Shown here: one piece after another, positions 1-8,781 of the stretch
How the letters are laid out: each line of letters opens with the position of its first letter
Position numbering within the stretch: position 1 is the stretch's first letter
Assembly: GCA_900556485.1 (NCBI GenBank)
Contig: USOX01000003.1
Location: forward strand, 124,001 to 188,000
From: an uncultured Dysgonomonas sp.
Lineage (GTDB): Bacteria > Bacteroidota > Bacteroidia > Bacteroidales > Dysgonomonadaceae
Length of the DNA: 64,000 nucleotides
Direction of reading: 5' to 3'
Translations under genes and position numbers: made by a program
The notes under the pieces: generated by a model
Told to the model about the DNA's origin: nothing
Databases searched by the model: none
Seen by the model: the letters and a program-made list of their open reading frames with translations, nothing else

Positions 1-756
1 CTATTGGTTAACAGTCCGTTAGAGGGAGGCAGTGATGGCTCGTTACTAAAATTAACGCCTAATATCCCGGACGACTGGGATGTTTATTATAATGGATGGA
101 ACCGCGAAAACGAAACTACGGACATGAGCGACGGCGCGGTGATACATCATCCTCTGGGCGACGTAAAGAAGATATCTTTTTACAATAAATATCTGTTATC
201 GGGGAACTGGGAGGACGAGCGACTGAATCCTGATGCTGCACACTGGATAGCATACTATTCGGAAGGAGTGACGGAAGGAGGCTCTTCGGGTAGCCCTCTT
301 TTCGACAAAAACGGGCTTATTGTAGGTACTCTGTCGGGTGGCGACAGCAAATGTACAAAACCCAATGGTGAAGATTATTACGGCAAAATGTGGTATCACT
401 GGGATAAAGGTTCAAATACAAGCTGGCATATGAAGAGCTATCTTGACCCTGCAAACACAGGAGCAACCAAACTGGAAGGATTGAGTAATCTGGATGGCGA
501 AAAGCCTGCACAGCCAAGCGAAAAGCCTGAATTCAGAACCTATTTTGAAGACCAGAACCTGACAATTGCCTCCAAAGACCGTATAAAAAAGATTACAATA
601 TCCGACCTTTCGGGACAGGTGGCATACCGCAAGGATAAAAACCTGGATACAACGGAAGCAACAATCAATACTTATGGCTGGGGAAGAGGTGTATATGTGA
701 TTATAATCAGCACCGAAAACCGCTCAAATAAGTCGATAAAGATTTTTAAACCATAA
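1..756 (+). CDS. Secreted trypsin-like endopeptidase with T9SS sorting domain (5' end outside window)
   Basis: C-terminal part of a secreted serine endopeptidase; the frame is open from base 1, so the start lies upstream. GGSSGSPLF near residue 95 is the active-site Ser neighbourhood of chymotrypsin-fold enzymes and the spacing recalls lysyl-endopeptidase-like proteins; the catalytic His and Asp would lie upstream. The last ~75 residues form a type A Por secretion tail (ITISDLSGQV, then GVYVIIIST and SIKIFKP at the end), which directs export and surface attachment by the type IX system; a porV-like gene lies at 59142. Sure of the serine-protease fold and sorting tail, less sure of cleavage specificity. 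Confidence 0.8.
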   Translation, partial: LLVNSPLEGGSDGSLLKLTPNIPDDWDVYYNGWNRENETTDMSDGAVIHHPLGDVKKISFYNKYLLSGNWEDERLNPDAAHWIAYYSEGVTEGGSSGSPLFDKNGLIVGTLSGGDSKCTKPNGEDYYGKMWYHWDKGSNTSWHMKSYLDPANTGATKLEGLSNLDGEKPAQPSEKPEFRTYFEDQNLTIASKDRIKKITISDLSGQVAYRKDKNLDTTEATINTYGWGRGVYVIIISTENRSNKSIKIFKP

Positions 757-762
757 TATTTG

Positions 763-845
763 TTTCAAGATTTCAGGTTTCAAAATTTCAAAATATTTAT
801 AACAATATCTGCGTCAGCAAAATCTTGAAACCTGAAATCTTGAAA
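763..845. repeat. Intergenic inverted repeat, TTTCAAGATTTCAGG family
   Basis: Two 21-bp arms (763-783 and 825-845) are perfect reverse complements, with words such as TTTCAAGATTT repeated inside and beyond each arm. The RNA would form a long hairpin between the protease and radA. A single half-copy of the same words occurs near 23743-23757. It may end protease transcription, but no clean T-tract follows. Confidence 0.75.
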
Positions 846-862
846 TCTTGAAACTCTCATAA

Positions 863-2233
863 ATGGCAAAAACTAAAACGGCATACGTTTGCAGTAACTG
901 TGGCAACGACTCGCCCAAATGGTTGGGTAAATGTCCTGTTTGCGGCGAATGGAATACATATGTAGAAGAAATAATAAGTACTGCTAAAGACCATCCTTCG
1001 AAGGGTGGTCTTCAATTATTTGATACAACCAAGGCTAAACCTCTGCAACTGAAAGATGTGCAGACCGGCGAAGAGCCTCGTATCGACCTGCACGACGGTG
1101 AACTTAACCGTGTGCTGGGTGGAGGGCTGGTTCAAGGGTCGCTGGTATTGATAGGCGGCGAACCGGGAATTGGTAAATCGACACTGATACTGCAAACCGT
1201 CCTGAATATGGATTCGGTAAAGACATTGTATGTGTCGGGAGAAGAAAGCGCACGCCAGTTGAAACTCCGTGCCGACCGTATCAATTCGAATAACGAAAGT
1301 TGCTATATTGTCTGCGAAACGAACCTGGAGCAGATATTTGTACATATACAAAACCTGAAACCCGATTTTGTGATCATCGATTCTATTCAGACTATCTTTA
1401 CGGATGCTGTAGAATCGTCGCCGGGAAGCGTGTCGCAGGTGCGCGAATGTTCGGCAGCCATCCTCAAGTTTGCCAAAGAAACAAGCACACCTGTTGTGCT
1501 GATAGGGCATATCAACAAGGAAGGAAGCATAGCAGGACCAAAAGTACTGGAGCATATTGTAGATACAGTATTGCAGTTTGAAGGCGACCAACACTATATG
1601 TACCGTATTCTACGCAGTATAAAAAACCGTTTTGGAAGCACTGCCGAACTTGGTATTTACGAGATGCGGCAGAACGGACTCAGGGAGGTAAGCAACCCAT
1701 CTGAGCTACTACTGACCCAAAATCACGAGGGGCTTAGCGGGGTATCTATAGCGGCTGCGATAGAAGGTGTCCGCCCTTTCCTTATAGAGACTCAGGCACT
1801 GGTGAGTACAGCGGCGTATGGTACACCTCAGCGTTCGGCTACGGGCTTTGACCTGCGCCGCATGAATATGCTATTGGCAGTACTCGAAAAGCGTGCAGGG
1901 TTCAAATTGGTGCAAAAAGACGTATTCTTAAACATTGCAGGAGGGTTGAAAGTTAACGATCCGGGAATGGACTTGTCTGTGATAAGTGCCGTACTGTCTT
2001 CGAGCCTCGACATTGCTATCGAAAAGCATGCATGTATGACCGGAGAAGTGGGGTTATCGGGCGAAATCCGTCCTGTAAACCGTATAGAACAGCGCATACT
2101 GGAAGCCGAAAAGCTTGGCTTTGCCAAAATACTTGTTCCACAGAATAATCTGAAAGGTTTTACATCGAAGCTTAATATAGAGATTGTTCAGGTAAGGAAA
2201 GTGGAGGAAGCTTTCAGGCAACTATTCGGATAA
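863..2233 (+). CDS. radA: DNA repair protein RadA (Sms)
   Basis: RecA-related ATPase and branch-migration helicase that processes recombination intermediates. 456 residues is the usual RadA length. Visible parts in order: an N-terminal C4 zinc finger (CSNCGN then CPVCGEW, residues 9-30), Walker A GGEPGIGKST at about 98-107, a Walker B-like FVIIDS near 173, the RadA-specific KNRFGS motif near 255, and a C-terminal Lon-protease-like domain with GEVGLSGEIRPV near 395. It stands alone between two inverted repeats, so it is probably monocistronic. Identification is secure. Confidence 0.97.
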   Translation: MAKTKTAYVCSNCGNDSPKWLGKCPVCGEWNTYVEEIISTAKDHPSKGGLQLFDTTKAKPLQLKDVQTGEEPRIDLHDGELNRVLGGGLVQGSLVLIGGEPGIGKSTLILQTVLNMDSVKTLYVSGEESARQLKLRADRINSNNESCYIVCETNLEQIFVHIQNLKPDFVIIDSIQTIFTDAVESSPGSVSQVRECSAAILKFAKETSTPVVLIGHINKEGSIAGPKVLEHIVDTVLQFEGDQHYMYRILRSIKNRFGSTAELGIYEMRQNGLREVSNPSELLLTQNHEGLSGVSIAAAIEGVRPFLIETQALVSTAAYGTPQRSATGFDLRRMNMLLAVLEKRAGFKLVQKDVFLNIAGGLKVNDPGMDLSVISAVLSSSLDIAIEKHACMTGEVGLSGEIRPVNRIEQRILEAEKLGFAKILVPQNNLKGFTSKLNIEIVQVRKVEEAFRQLFG

Positions 2234-2243
2234 GGTAATAAAG

Positions 2244-2287
2244 GAATTATGAGTTATGAAAACTCTTTAATTCATAACTCATAATTC
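2244..2287. repeat. Intergenic inverted repeat, GAATTATGAGTTATGAA family
   Basis: Perfect 17-bp arms at 2244-2260 and 2271-2287 separated by 10 bases, 10 bp after the radA stop. The same words return at 18096-18163 and 34067-34100. Immediately downstream (2311-2349) is GC-rich text containing CGCGCGATTG, which resembles a segment near 50955. Confidence 0.8.
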
Positions 2288-2394
2288 AGAATCATTTACC
2301 TCCTCGCTGTCGCGCGATTGCATCGTGTGACATAATTGACCACGCGAAAGACAAGAAAATATAAAATAAAATCCAGATAGCTACAAATTCTAAA

Positions 2395-2916
2395 ATGGAA
2401 ATCACAATAAATTCTCAACATATTTTTCTCCGGAATTTCGAAGATGAAGATATTGAAGCTGTATTTTCTTACCGTTCGTCGGAAGATGTTGCACGCTTTC
2501 AATATTGGGAACCGTACACATTGGAGCAGACCAAAGAGTTTATACATCGGAATAAAGACATCAATTTATCTGCAAATGGTGAATGGAACGGGCTTGCGAT
2601 TGTCCGTAAAGATGATAATAAACTGATAGGTGATTGCGCTTTTAAGATCACAGGCCATACTGCCGAATTAGGATGCAATGTATCGCCTCTGTATCAAGGC
2701 AAAGGATATGCAAAGGAGACTTTGACAGCACTTATTAATTATTGTTCTGAAAATATGGGTGTAACAGAGTTTTATGGTATTACTGATTCTCTGAATACGG
2801 CATCTATAAAATTATTAGAGGTTGTGGGAATGAGTAAAGTTGCTGATTTTGAAGAAAGGATTATGTGTAAAGGTTTGGAAAGTATTGAGCATAAATATGT
2901 GAGAAAGATAAGATAA
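2395..2916 (+). CDS. GNAT-family N-acetyltransferase (RimJ/RimL-like)
   Basis: 173-residue acetyl-CoA-dependent N-acetyltransferase. The acetyl-CoA loop of motif A is YQGKGYAKE near residues 101-109, followed by the helix TLTALINYC; the NTASIKLLEVVGM segment is the conserved C-terminal acceptor/CoA region. The N-terminal LRNFEDEDIEAVFSYRSSEDV is typical of RimJ/RimL-type proteins that modify protein N-termini, antibiotics or small amines. The substrate cannot be read from the sequence. It is a single gene flanked by repeats on both sides. Confidence 0.85.
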   Translation: MEITINSQHIFLRNFEDEDIEAVFSYRSSEDVARFQYWEPYTLEQTKEFIHRNKDINLSANGEWNGLAIVRKDDNKLIGDCAFKITGHTAELGCNVSPLYQGKGYAKETLTALINYCSENMGVTEFYGITDSLNTASIKLLEVVGMSKVADFEERIMCKGLESIEHKYVRKIR

Positions 2917-2947
2917 AAGAGATTGTGTCAAAAGTAATTTTCATTTT

Positions 2948-3029
2948 CTCTTTGTCATGTTGAATGAAGTGAAACATCTCGTTTCTGAAGAGTCGAGATT
3001 CTTCATTACATTCAGAATGACAAAGAGAG
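2948..3029. repeat. Intergenic hairpin, TTTGTCATGTTGAA...GAAACATCTC family
   Basis: A long imperfect inverted repeat: CTCTTTGTCAT and CATCTCG words on the left are mirrored by CGAGATTCTT and ATGACAAAGAG on the right. It lies between two convergent genes, so the RNA hairpin could stop transcription from either side. Related sequence occurs at 10914-11040, 23110-23209 and in part near 49205-49235. Confidence 0.75.
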
Positions 3030-3077
3030 TAACACTTTGACTGTATACTTTTGCTTTTGACACTCCCTCTTCTTTAT

Positions 3078-3842
3078 TTATTTCTTTGCCGGAGTATAAG
3101 TAAACTCCCTTACCAACACATCATTATAAAATTGCTTAACGGGATAGCCGTCAGCATCAAGCTCATAGGTAATTTTTATATCATCTTCGCCAAATCTCGG
3201 ATCGTCCAATAGAAGGGAATCGGGGCTATTGGGTCCTATAAAATCGCGGCACCACTTCATATTATTCACATACATAGCCCAAAACCACTGAGGGAAATCA
3301 CTTATTCCGGCAAATGGAGAAATTATATTTCCATATGTATAGTCTGCTACATAAATAGGAGTACCTGAGGCCGAATGTATTATATATTTAGATAGATTTC
3401 CATTGGCATCGTATGAAAATTTATCCCAAACACTTCCGTCATCGAATTTCGTATCTATAAGGTTTCCTTTGGCATCAATATCCAGTTGATTTTGTTCATC
3501 TTCCTTTTCGGGATACTGCCTTCCACTTTTCTTAAGATCTTCTGTTACAAAGCCCGAAGTATGTGTAAATTTACTGTTATAGACAATGTCTCCTCTATCC
3601 TGATCCATTTTTGCCTCTGTCAGCTGATTAGTTACCTTATCGTATTTGAACGAAAATTCGCGAAAAATAATCACGCCTTTTTCAGAGAGGTAAACCAGTT
3701 GGTTTTTACCATTGTATTTGAGCTCTATTGTCTCTTTCGATTCTATAGAATTAACACTTGTCAACAGTTTTTTTGTCTGAGCCTGTAATGAAAAACCTGT
3801 AATAAAGAAAGATAAAAGTACGCACAATAATGATTTTGCCAT
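3078..3842 (-). CDS. Secreted protein of unknown function (DUF4595-like)
   Basis: 254 residues with a clear Sec signal peptide (MAKSLLCVLLSFFITGFSLQAQ) and no lipobox Cys, so a periplasmic or exported protein. The rest is beta-rich with repeated patterns of the kind LVYLSEKGVIIFREFSFKYD and YDANGNLSKYIIHS, resembling the hairpin repeats of Bacteroidota DUF4595 or RHS-like proteins. I do not recognise a catalytic motif. It is convergent with the acetyltransferase gene and shares the hairpin between them. Confidence 0.7.
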   Translation of the reverse strand: MAKSLLCVLLSFFITGFSLQAQTKKLLTSVNSIESKETIELKYNGKNQLVYLSEKGVIIFREFSFKYDKVTNQLTEAKMDQDRGDIVYNSKFTHTSGFVTEDLKKSGRQYPEKEDEQNQLDIDAKGNLIDTKFDDGSVWDKFSYDANGNLSKYIIHSASGTPIYVADYTYGNIISPFAGISDFPQWFWAMYVNNMKWCRDFIGPNSPDSLLLDDPRFGEDDIKITYELDADGYPVKQFYNDVLVREFTYTPAKK

Positions 3843-3954
3843 TTTGTATAATTTATTTCCGGTTTAATATAACTATTTTAAATATTCGCTGTATGATATG
3901 GTTCCGAAAATAAAACGGACATTCTGTTAGAAAATTTTATAAAAAACAAAAAAA

Positions 3955-4614
3955 TTATGAATGTTCTTTACGCATAAAACTCTTGAGTTTATTGTTAACC
4001 AAATGGATACTGTTACTAAAATCTTTTATGTAAAAAATACATAGTATAAATACTCCACAAGTAATAGCTGCATCTGCAAGATTGAATATCGCACTAAAGA
4101 ACAAGAAGTTATCACCTCCTATAAATGGCATCCAGCTTGGCCACGTAAATTCAAAAAAAGGAAAGTAAAACATATCAACAACCTTTCCGTGCAACCAATC
4201 GGTATATCCTTGTCCTATAGGCACAAATGTTGAAATATCGGAAGATGTGCTCTCACTAAAAATAACTCCATAAAATACACTGTCGATAATATTGCCGACA
4301 GCTCCCGTCAGTATCAGCGAAATACAAACAATATATCCTCGCTTATAATCGGCTTTTACGAGCATGGCAATATACCAAATAATAGCTCCTGAAAATAGAA
4401 TACGGAGGATAGTCTGCGCTGCTTTGGGCATTATCTGCGTTCCGAAAGCCATACCGGGGTTCTCGATAAAGCAAAGGTAAAACCAATCAGTAATATGAAT
4501 GCTTTCGCCATAATACATGGTTGTTTTAACGACGATTTTTATGATCTGATCAAGGATTAAAACCCCCAATACAATAAGAATAGAAAGCTGCCCTTTGGAT
4601 AAAATATTCTTCAC
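3955..4614 (-). CDS. lspA: Lipoprotein signal peptidase (signal peptidase II)
   Basis: Inner-membrane aspartyl protease that removes the signal peptide of diacylated prolipoproteins. Family motifs are present: IENPGMAFG near residue 50, AVGNIIDSVFYG with the first catalytic Asp near 110, and FNLADAAIT with the second catalytic Asp near 180. About four membrane helices are visible, starting LILDQIIKIVVK. At 219 residues it is longer than the ~165-residue E. coli enzyme because of an insert between the catalytic motifs, common in Bacteroidota. A TATCTTGC element 27 bp upstream may be its -7 box. Confidence 0.93.
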   Translation of the reverse strand: MKNILSKGQLSILIVLGVLILDQIIKIVVKTTMYYGESIHITDWFYLCFIENPGMAFGTQIMPKAAQTILRILFSGAIIWYIAMLVKADYKRGYIVCISLILTGAVGNIIDSVFYGVIFSESTSSDISTFVPIGQGYTDWLHGKVVDMFYFPFFEFTWPSWMPFIGGDNFLFFSAIFNLADAAITCGVFILCIFYIKDFSNSIHLVNNKLKSFMRKEHS

Positions 4615-4640
4615 GTGTAATCTTATAATAGTTTAATGGT

Positions 4641-4648
4641 GCAAGATA
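4641..4648 (-). promoter_or_regulatory. Candidate -7 element for lspA
   Basis: Minus-strand TATCTTGC, one base away from the TAnnTTTG consensus, 27-34 bp upstream of the lspA start. Position is right for a short leader. No convincing -33 element was found. Confidence 0.35.
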
Positions 4649-4966
4649 GTAAAAAAAATAGCTGTAGCGTGGTATAGAGCAGTATAAATGGGGAAATAAT
4701 AAGATAAACGCCTCTGTTTTAGGATATGTGAAAAATCGAACCATTAATCTTCGTATTATGTTATAAATAAAGAAGTGAGGATAAAATCTGAATAAGTAAT
4801 TTGCCTATTTGTATCCTATTATTTTGCTTCTTATCAACTGTTAATTAGTGATTAAAAAAGAGACTAAAAACCAATACGATAGAACAAAATGTTAAAATAA
4901 CATTTCGACCAACACCCTTTAACAGAAAATAAGTGGAAAGTAAGAAAAAAATTAGCAAAATATGTC

Positions 4967-4974
4967 TATCTTTG
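4967..4974 (+). promoter_or_regulatory. Bacteroidota -7 promoter element (TATCTTTG)
   Basis: TATCTTTG matches TAnnTTTG, 51 bp upstream of the 5026 start. It lies in the otherwise empty 410-bp divergent region between lspA and the OmpA-like gene; the rest of that region is AT-rich with no recognised gene. Confidence 0.55.
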
Positions 4975-5025
4975 CAGCAAATTAGGGTAACAGACTTTAC
5001 ACCCCCCATTTTTTAATTAACGAAA

Positions 5026-7539
5026 ATGAAAACAAACAAACTATTGTCAAGAATTGTTTTATTTAGCATGCTCTCAATCACCGCGGTAGTCTCTGCTGTG
5101 ATGGTATCATGTTCCTCCACTCATTCTGTGAGGGATATACGTGCGTCGAGAGACCCTGATGCGGACTATGGTTCAAGGCCGATAAACATCAAGGTAGCTC
5201 AGACTAAAGACGATGCGTTGGTAAAAGCGCTCTTTATGCAGACTAAACGTCCGAATATAGAGTTGCCTTATCAGGAAGGGGAAAGCAATGTTGCTATTGC
5301 TTCGGAACAGGTTACATACACTCACGCCGAGTCGATTGGGAACCAACAGACTACACAGGAAGGTAAACCAAATTTGAATGAAGTACAGCATCTCTCGGAG
5401 GTGGTGGTTACTGCCAAATCGCGTTTTACGCCCGAACAAGACGGAAGAGTGAATGTAGACTTCGTGATGAAGGTACCAAAAGAACTACTTTCGGAAAACT
5501 TCAGGGTGACTCTGGCACCTCGGATTTTGCACAACGACTCTGTTGTGCCACTCAAGGAGGTTCTTCTTAAAGGGATTAAATTCTCTAACAAGCAAAAGCA
5601 AGATTATCTGGACTTTGCAGCTTACGAAAAAACAATCGTAGATCCTAAAGACTACGACAGTGTATTTGTAAACCACAGAGCTGTACAGGAAGATATTGAG
5701 CAACATCAGAATTTCTACTATGGCAGATTCCATAAGGAGTGGAGCCGCCAGACAGATTACGAACAATGGAAAGCCAAAAAAGATGAGGCTGAGGCTGTAG
5801 AAACTGCTCGCCAGATAGGGCTTAACAAAAAACGTTATCATGAGCAGACACGCAAAGTGCGTCAGCAGATAATGAAAGACGTGGCCAAAGGTAAAGATAC
5901 TACAGGGCTGTTTGTTAAGTATATGAAAAAGGCTTTGAAAGAGGAAGATCTGGAAAAAGGCAAGATGCAGGTTGAACGCCGTAACGATTACCGTGTAGAT
6001 TTCTACAAAGAATATTCTATAAAGGTAAAACAACAGGCTGCCCGCGAACATGCTAAGGGAAAAGATACAACAGGCTACTATGCGCGCCGTATGAAGCTTT
6101 TCGATAAGAATATGAAAAATATGGTACTGGATGGCGAAGACCTCGAAAAAGTACCGGAAAGATTCCGCGACATATACCGTTCGGGACGCAATCTTGATAA
6201 GATTCAGAACTTTGTGATGACCGCAGAAGACTCTGCTATGATCGCTCAGGACCATTACTTATACGAAGAAATTGCCCTCAACGAATTAAAAGCTGAAAGG
6301 CTGGACGAAACACGTAAAGAGATGATACCATTCCCTAACGAAACAGGAATGCGTCTGGATACTATAATAGAGACTAACAAAGAATTTATATATTATTATA
6401 AGCAAGACTATCCGGTGTCTCCGGGATTGAAACAACTGCGTCTGGTGATGGACTCGCGTATAGATGCAATTGATAAGAGTTTCTTTATTCCGATTGGCTC
6501 CGACACACTGGCTTACTTTATATCATCACTGTCTCAGTTGGCTGATACATCGTTGATTACCAAACGTACTACTTTGCACCGCGATGTATACAACTCGATG
6601 GTGATCTATCCTAAATTCCAGAAAGGAAGAACAAACTTTGTTGTAAACAATCAGGATAACAAAGAGCAAACCGATAAGATAATAGATGCTTTCGAAACAT
6701 TTAAAGATAAAGGAGGATTCCTTGTTGACAGTGTGGTTATCAAAGTTACAACATCCCTTGATGGTACATGGGAAAAGAATGAAGAGCTATCTGTTAAACG
6801 TGCCGAAGCACTGAGAAGCCACTTCTCCAGAATGTTAGGTGTTAACCCTGATGTATTCAAAACACGTGTGAGTGGCGAAGACTGGAATACATTGGCCAAA
6901 CTGGTAGTAAGAAGACCGGACCTTGTTAACAAGGACGAAATACTGGATATCCTTACAAATGCAGTATATCCTGACCAGACCGAAGATGATATAAGAAAAG
7001 CTTATCCTCAAGATTTCAGAATCATACGCGATTCTATCTATCCGATGTTGAATAAAGCTGAAGTAACATTCAATATGACCCGTCCGGGTATGAACGCCGA
7101 AATTGAGGAAAGTGCTGAATACCGCCCAGAATATGCACAGGCTATCCAATATCTGCAAGACAGAGAGTACTGGAAAGCTTTGGAAATACTTTCTAACTAT
7201 CCTGACTTCAATACTGCATTATGTCTTGTATGTATGGGATACAATAACAAAGCGTTGGAAGTATTGGATATGCTGGACGAAACAGGTAACACTGAATACT
7301 TGCGTACAATACTTGCAATACGTGCAAAAGACGAGAATAAAGCCATCGCGCACTTACTGAAAGCATGCGAGCTTGATCCGTCTAAGGCATACCGTGCACC
7401 ACTCGATCCGGAGGTGGCAGCATTGGTTCGCAAGCATAATCTGCAAGAACAGTTGAATAGCGTAGCATCTGTAAGTGACCTTCCGGTTGAGGAAGAAACT
7501 CAGACAGAAGAGCCTACTGAAACAACTGCTGCTGAATAA
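5026..7539 (+). CDS. Large OmpA-domain lipoprotein, function unknown
   Basis: 837 residues. The N-terminus is a lipoprotein-type signal (hydrophobic stretch then VMVSCSS, Cys29). The middle (about 210-400) is a highly charged helical region with an internal duplication: AKGKDTTGLFVKYMKK and AKGKDTTGYYARRMKL about 58 residues apart. Residues about 530-620 read as an OmpA-like peptidoglycan-binding domain (FQKGRTNFVVNN, then ELSVKRAEALRSHF), followed by a TPR-like C-terminus (QYLQDREYWKALEILSNYPDFNTAL) and an acidic Glu/Thr tail. The layout resembles OmpA-like outer-membrane anchor proteins of Bacteroidales, possibly fimbria-associated, but no fimbrial genes are adjacent. It probably ties the outer membrane to the wall. 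Confidence 0.7.
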   Translation: MKTNKLLSRIVLFSMLSITAVVSAVMVSCSSTHSVRDIRASRDPDADYGSRPINIKVAQTKDDALVKALFMQTKRPNIELPYQEGESNVAIASEQVTYTHAESIGNQQTTQEGKPNLNEVQHLSEVVVTAKSRFTPEQDGRVNVDFVMKVPKELLSENFRVTLAPRILHNDSVVPLKEVLLKGIKFSNKQKQDYLDFAAYEKTIVDPKDYDSVFVNHRAVQEDIEQHQNFYYGRFHKEWSRQTDYEQWKAKKDEAEAVETARQIGLNKKRYHEQTRKVRQQIMKDVAKGKDTTGLFVKYMKKALKEEDLEKGKMQVERRNDYRVDFYKEYSIKVKQQAAREHAKGKDTTGYYARRMKLFDKNMKNMVLDGEDLEKVPERFRDIYRSGRNLDKIQNFVMTAEDSAMIAQDHYLYEEIALNELKAERLDETRKEMIPFPNETGMRLDTIIETNKEFIYYYKQDYPVSPGLKQLRLVMDSRIDAIDKSFFIPIGSDTLAYFISSLSQLADTSLITKRTTLHRDVYNSMVIYPKFQKGRTNFVVNNQDNKEQTDKIIDAFETFKDKGGFLVDSVVIKVTTSLDGTWEKNEELSVKRAEALRSHFSRMLGVNPDVFKTRVSGEDWNTLAKLVVRRPDLVNKDEILDILTNAVYPDQTEDDIRKAYPQDFRIIRDSIYPMLNKAEVTFNMTRPGMNAEIEESAEYRPEYAQAIQYLQDREYWKALEILSNYPDFNTALCLVCMGYNNKALEVLDMLDETGNTEYLRTILAIRAKDENKAIAHLLKACELDPSKAYRAPLDPEVAALVRKHNLQEQLNSVASVSDLPVEEETQTEEPTETTAAE

Positions 7540-7570
7540 GACCGAGAAGCGTTAATTATTATATGAGATT

Positions 7571-7614
7571 AGTCCTGAATAAACCAAGTGGTTATTCAGG
7601 ACTTTCTTTTTTTA
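7571..7614 (+). terminator. Intrinsic terminator after the OmpA-like gene
   Basis: Stem AGTCCTGAATA / TATTCAGGACT (11-12 bp) with a short loop, followed by TTCTTTTTTT, 31 bp past the stop. Classical rho-independent form. Confidence 0.9.
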
Positions 7615-7681
7615 TATCTGATATAGATTTTTAAGTATAGCTACATTATTTTCGATAATTGTATAAACTTTTGATATATCT

Positions 7682-7941
7682 ACCGCGCCCTCCCGGGCTT
7701 GCCCTTCCTTTTGGCATTGCCCAAAAGGAAGCAAAAGGCTAGTGCTGAGCCCCTCGGCGACCTGTCAAACGGCTTGTCGGCTGAATCAAACCTACGGGCT
7801 ATCGCCCCGTTTGATTCTACGCTGCCTTCACCGGACAGGTGCCCGCCTGTGGGACTCTATGCACGGGAGGCTGACGCACGACAAGAATCGGATTATCCTC
7901 ATTCTTGTCAGGGCTTTGCCTTAGCGTCAGATGAGGTGTGA
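7682..7941. repeat. GC-rich non-coding element of anomalous composition
   Basis: About 260 bp clearly richer in G+C than its surroundings, abrupt at both ends (AT-rich text before 7680 and after 7945). It contains nested inverted repeats: CCTTCCTTTTGG / CCAAAAGGAAG (7705-7732), AATCAAAC / GTTTGATT (around 7786-7816) and CTGACGC / GCGTCAG (around 7871-7931). Two overlapping frames are open, but neither looks like a protein and no ribosome site is evident. I take it to be a structured dispersed repeat or RNA; I recall similar text in intergenic regions of other Bacteroidota but cannot check. Confidence 0.5.
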
Positions 7942-7995
7942 TGGATGTTTTTACGAGATCTTTCTAAATATCAGAATGAATACTGATTGGCGCTA

Positions 7996-8628
7996 TCAAT
8001 AACGTCCTACAATATCTATTACATGCGACCGCGACATTGCTCCCGGATTGATGCCCGGTTCTCCTTCGGGGATGGGCATATTCAATTTTTCATAATAGCT
8101 GATCCAACCTTCAGTAAATTCACCTGTTTCGGCAGACTTGAATGTCATGGTATTCAGTTCGAAGACAGGCTTTCCATTATTGGCTTTGAGCAGAATATAG
8201 TAGACTAGTTCCGAACAATAATATGTATCATTATTCAGGGTATAGCCATAGTCATAATTTTTGCCTACAAGTTTCAGGCCTTCTTCTAAAGCCTGCGGAA
8301 TACAATGGCGATATTCTTCTTTCAAACGCCCAACTACTGATATGGGATAACACCCCTCCTTTCCTTCAGGATAAAGGTATTCGTTCAGATGAGTGACTTT
8401 TACCTTAGGGTGCGTTGCCTCAATAACATATATGCTATCTTTCTGATCTATATAGACAATGCCGACATGTGTAAACCTGTAGCCATCGATACTTGATGTT
8501 ACTTCTTTGATGGTATTATCAGTATTACCCGTACAGGCTTCCTGAAAAATCAGGTCACCGTTCTGTAACTGTGGTTTTTCTGCCTGAGAATGAAACAGCA
8601 GGAAGAAAACCGATAGTAATATTTTCAT
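7996..8628 (-). CDS. YiiX/YaeF-type permuted papain-fold (NlpC/P60-like) hydrolase
   Basis: 210 residues with a short hydrophobic signal sequence (MKILLSVFFLLFHSQA), so exported. Motifs match the permuted NlpC/P60 group: LQNGDLIFQEA at the start of the domain, FTHVGIVY with the catalytic His near residue 54, IEATHPKVKV, and YYCSELVYYILLKA with the catalytic Cys near 139. The family cleaves amide or ester bonds in cell-wall peptides or lipids; the substrate here is unknown. It lies upstream of neither a wall-synthesis nor a defence gene and is separated from the TonB receptor by an inverted repeat. Confidence 0.8.
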   Translation of the reverse strand: MKILLSVFFLLFHSQAEKPQLQNGDLIFQEACTGNTDNTIKEVTSSIDGYRFTHVGIVYIDQKDSIYVIEATHPKVKVTHLNEYLYPEGKEGCYPISVVGRLKEEYRHCIPQALEEGLKLVGKNYDYGYTLNNDTYYCSELVYYILLKANNGKPVFELNTMTFKSAETGEFTEGWISYYEKLNMPIPEGEPGINPGAMSRSHVIDIVGRY

Positions 8629-8651
8629 TGTTTTTCTTTAAAGAATTAATG

Positions 8652-8781
8652 AGTAAACAAGTAGACAAGTAAACGAGATACAAAGTGAGAATTTTAGAGC
8701 ATTTTTTCCGCCTTTTCGAATTAGAATCCGATAGGATGAACTTGTATCATGTACCTTGTCTACTCGTATCTGTTTTATCTA
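8652..8781. repeat. Intergenic repeat, ACGAGATAC / GTATCTCGT word family
   Basis: Left words ACAAGTAGACAAGTAAACG and GAGATACAAAG are mirrored on the right by CTTGTATCATG and CTTGTCTACTCGTATCT. The same words build a far more perfect hairpin at 36024-36132. It separates two genes read leftward and just touches the 3' end of the TonB receptor gene. Confidence 0.6.

Noticed and set aside
2311..2349. tRNA-like fragment suggested by the GC-rich CGCGCGATTG text
   Set aside because: No cloverleaf, no TTCGA arm and far too short; it resembles the hairpin near 50955 instead.
7699..7941. 80- and 60-codon frames in the GC-rich element
   Set aside because: They overlap in different frames, lack ribosome sites, and the region is made of inverted repeats.
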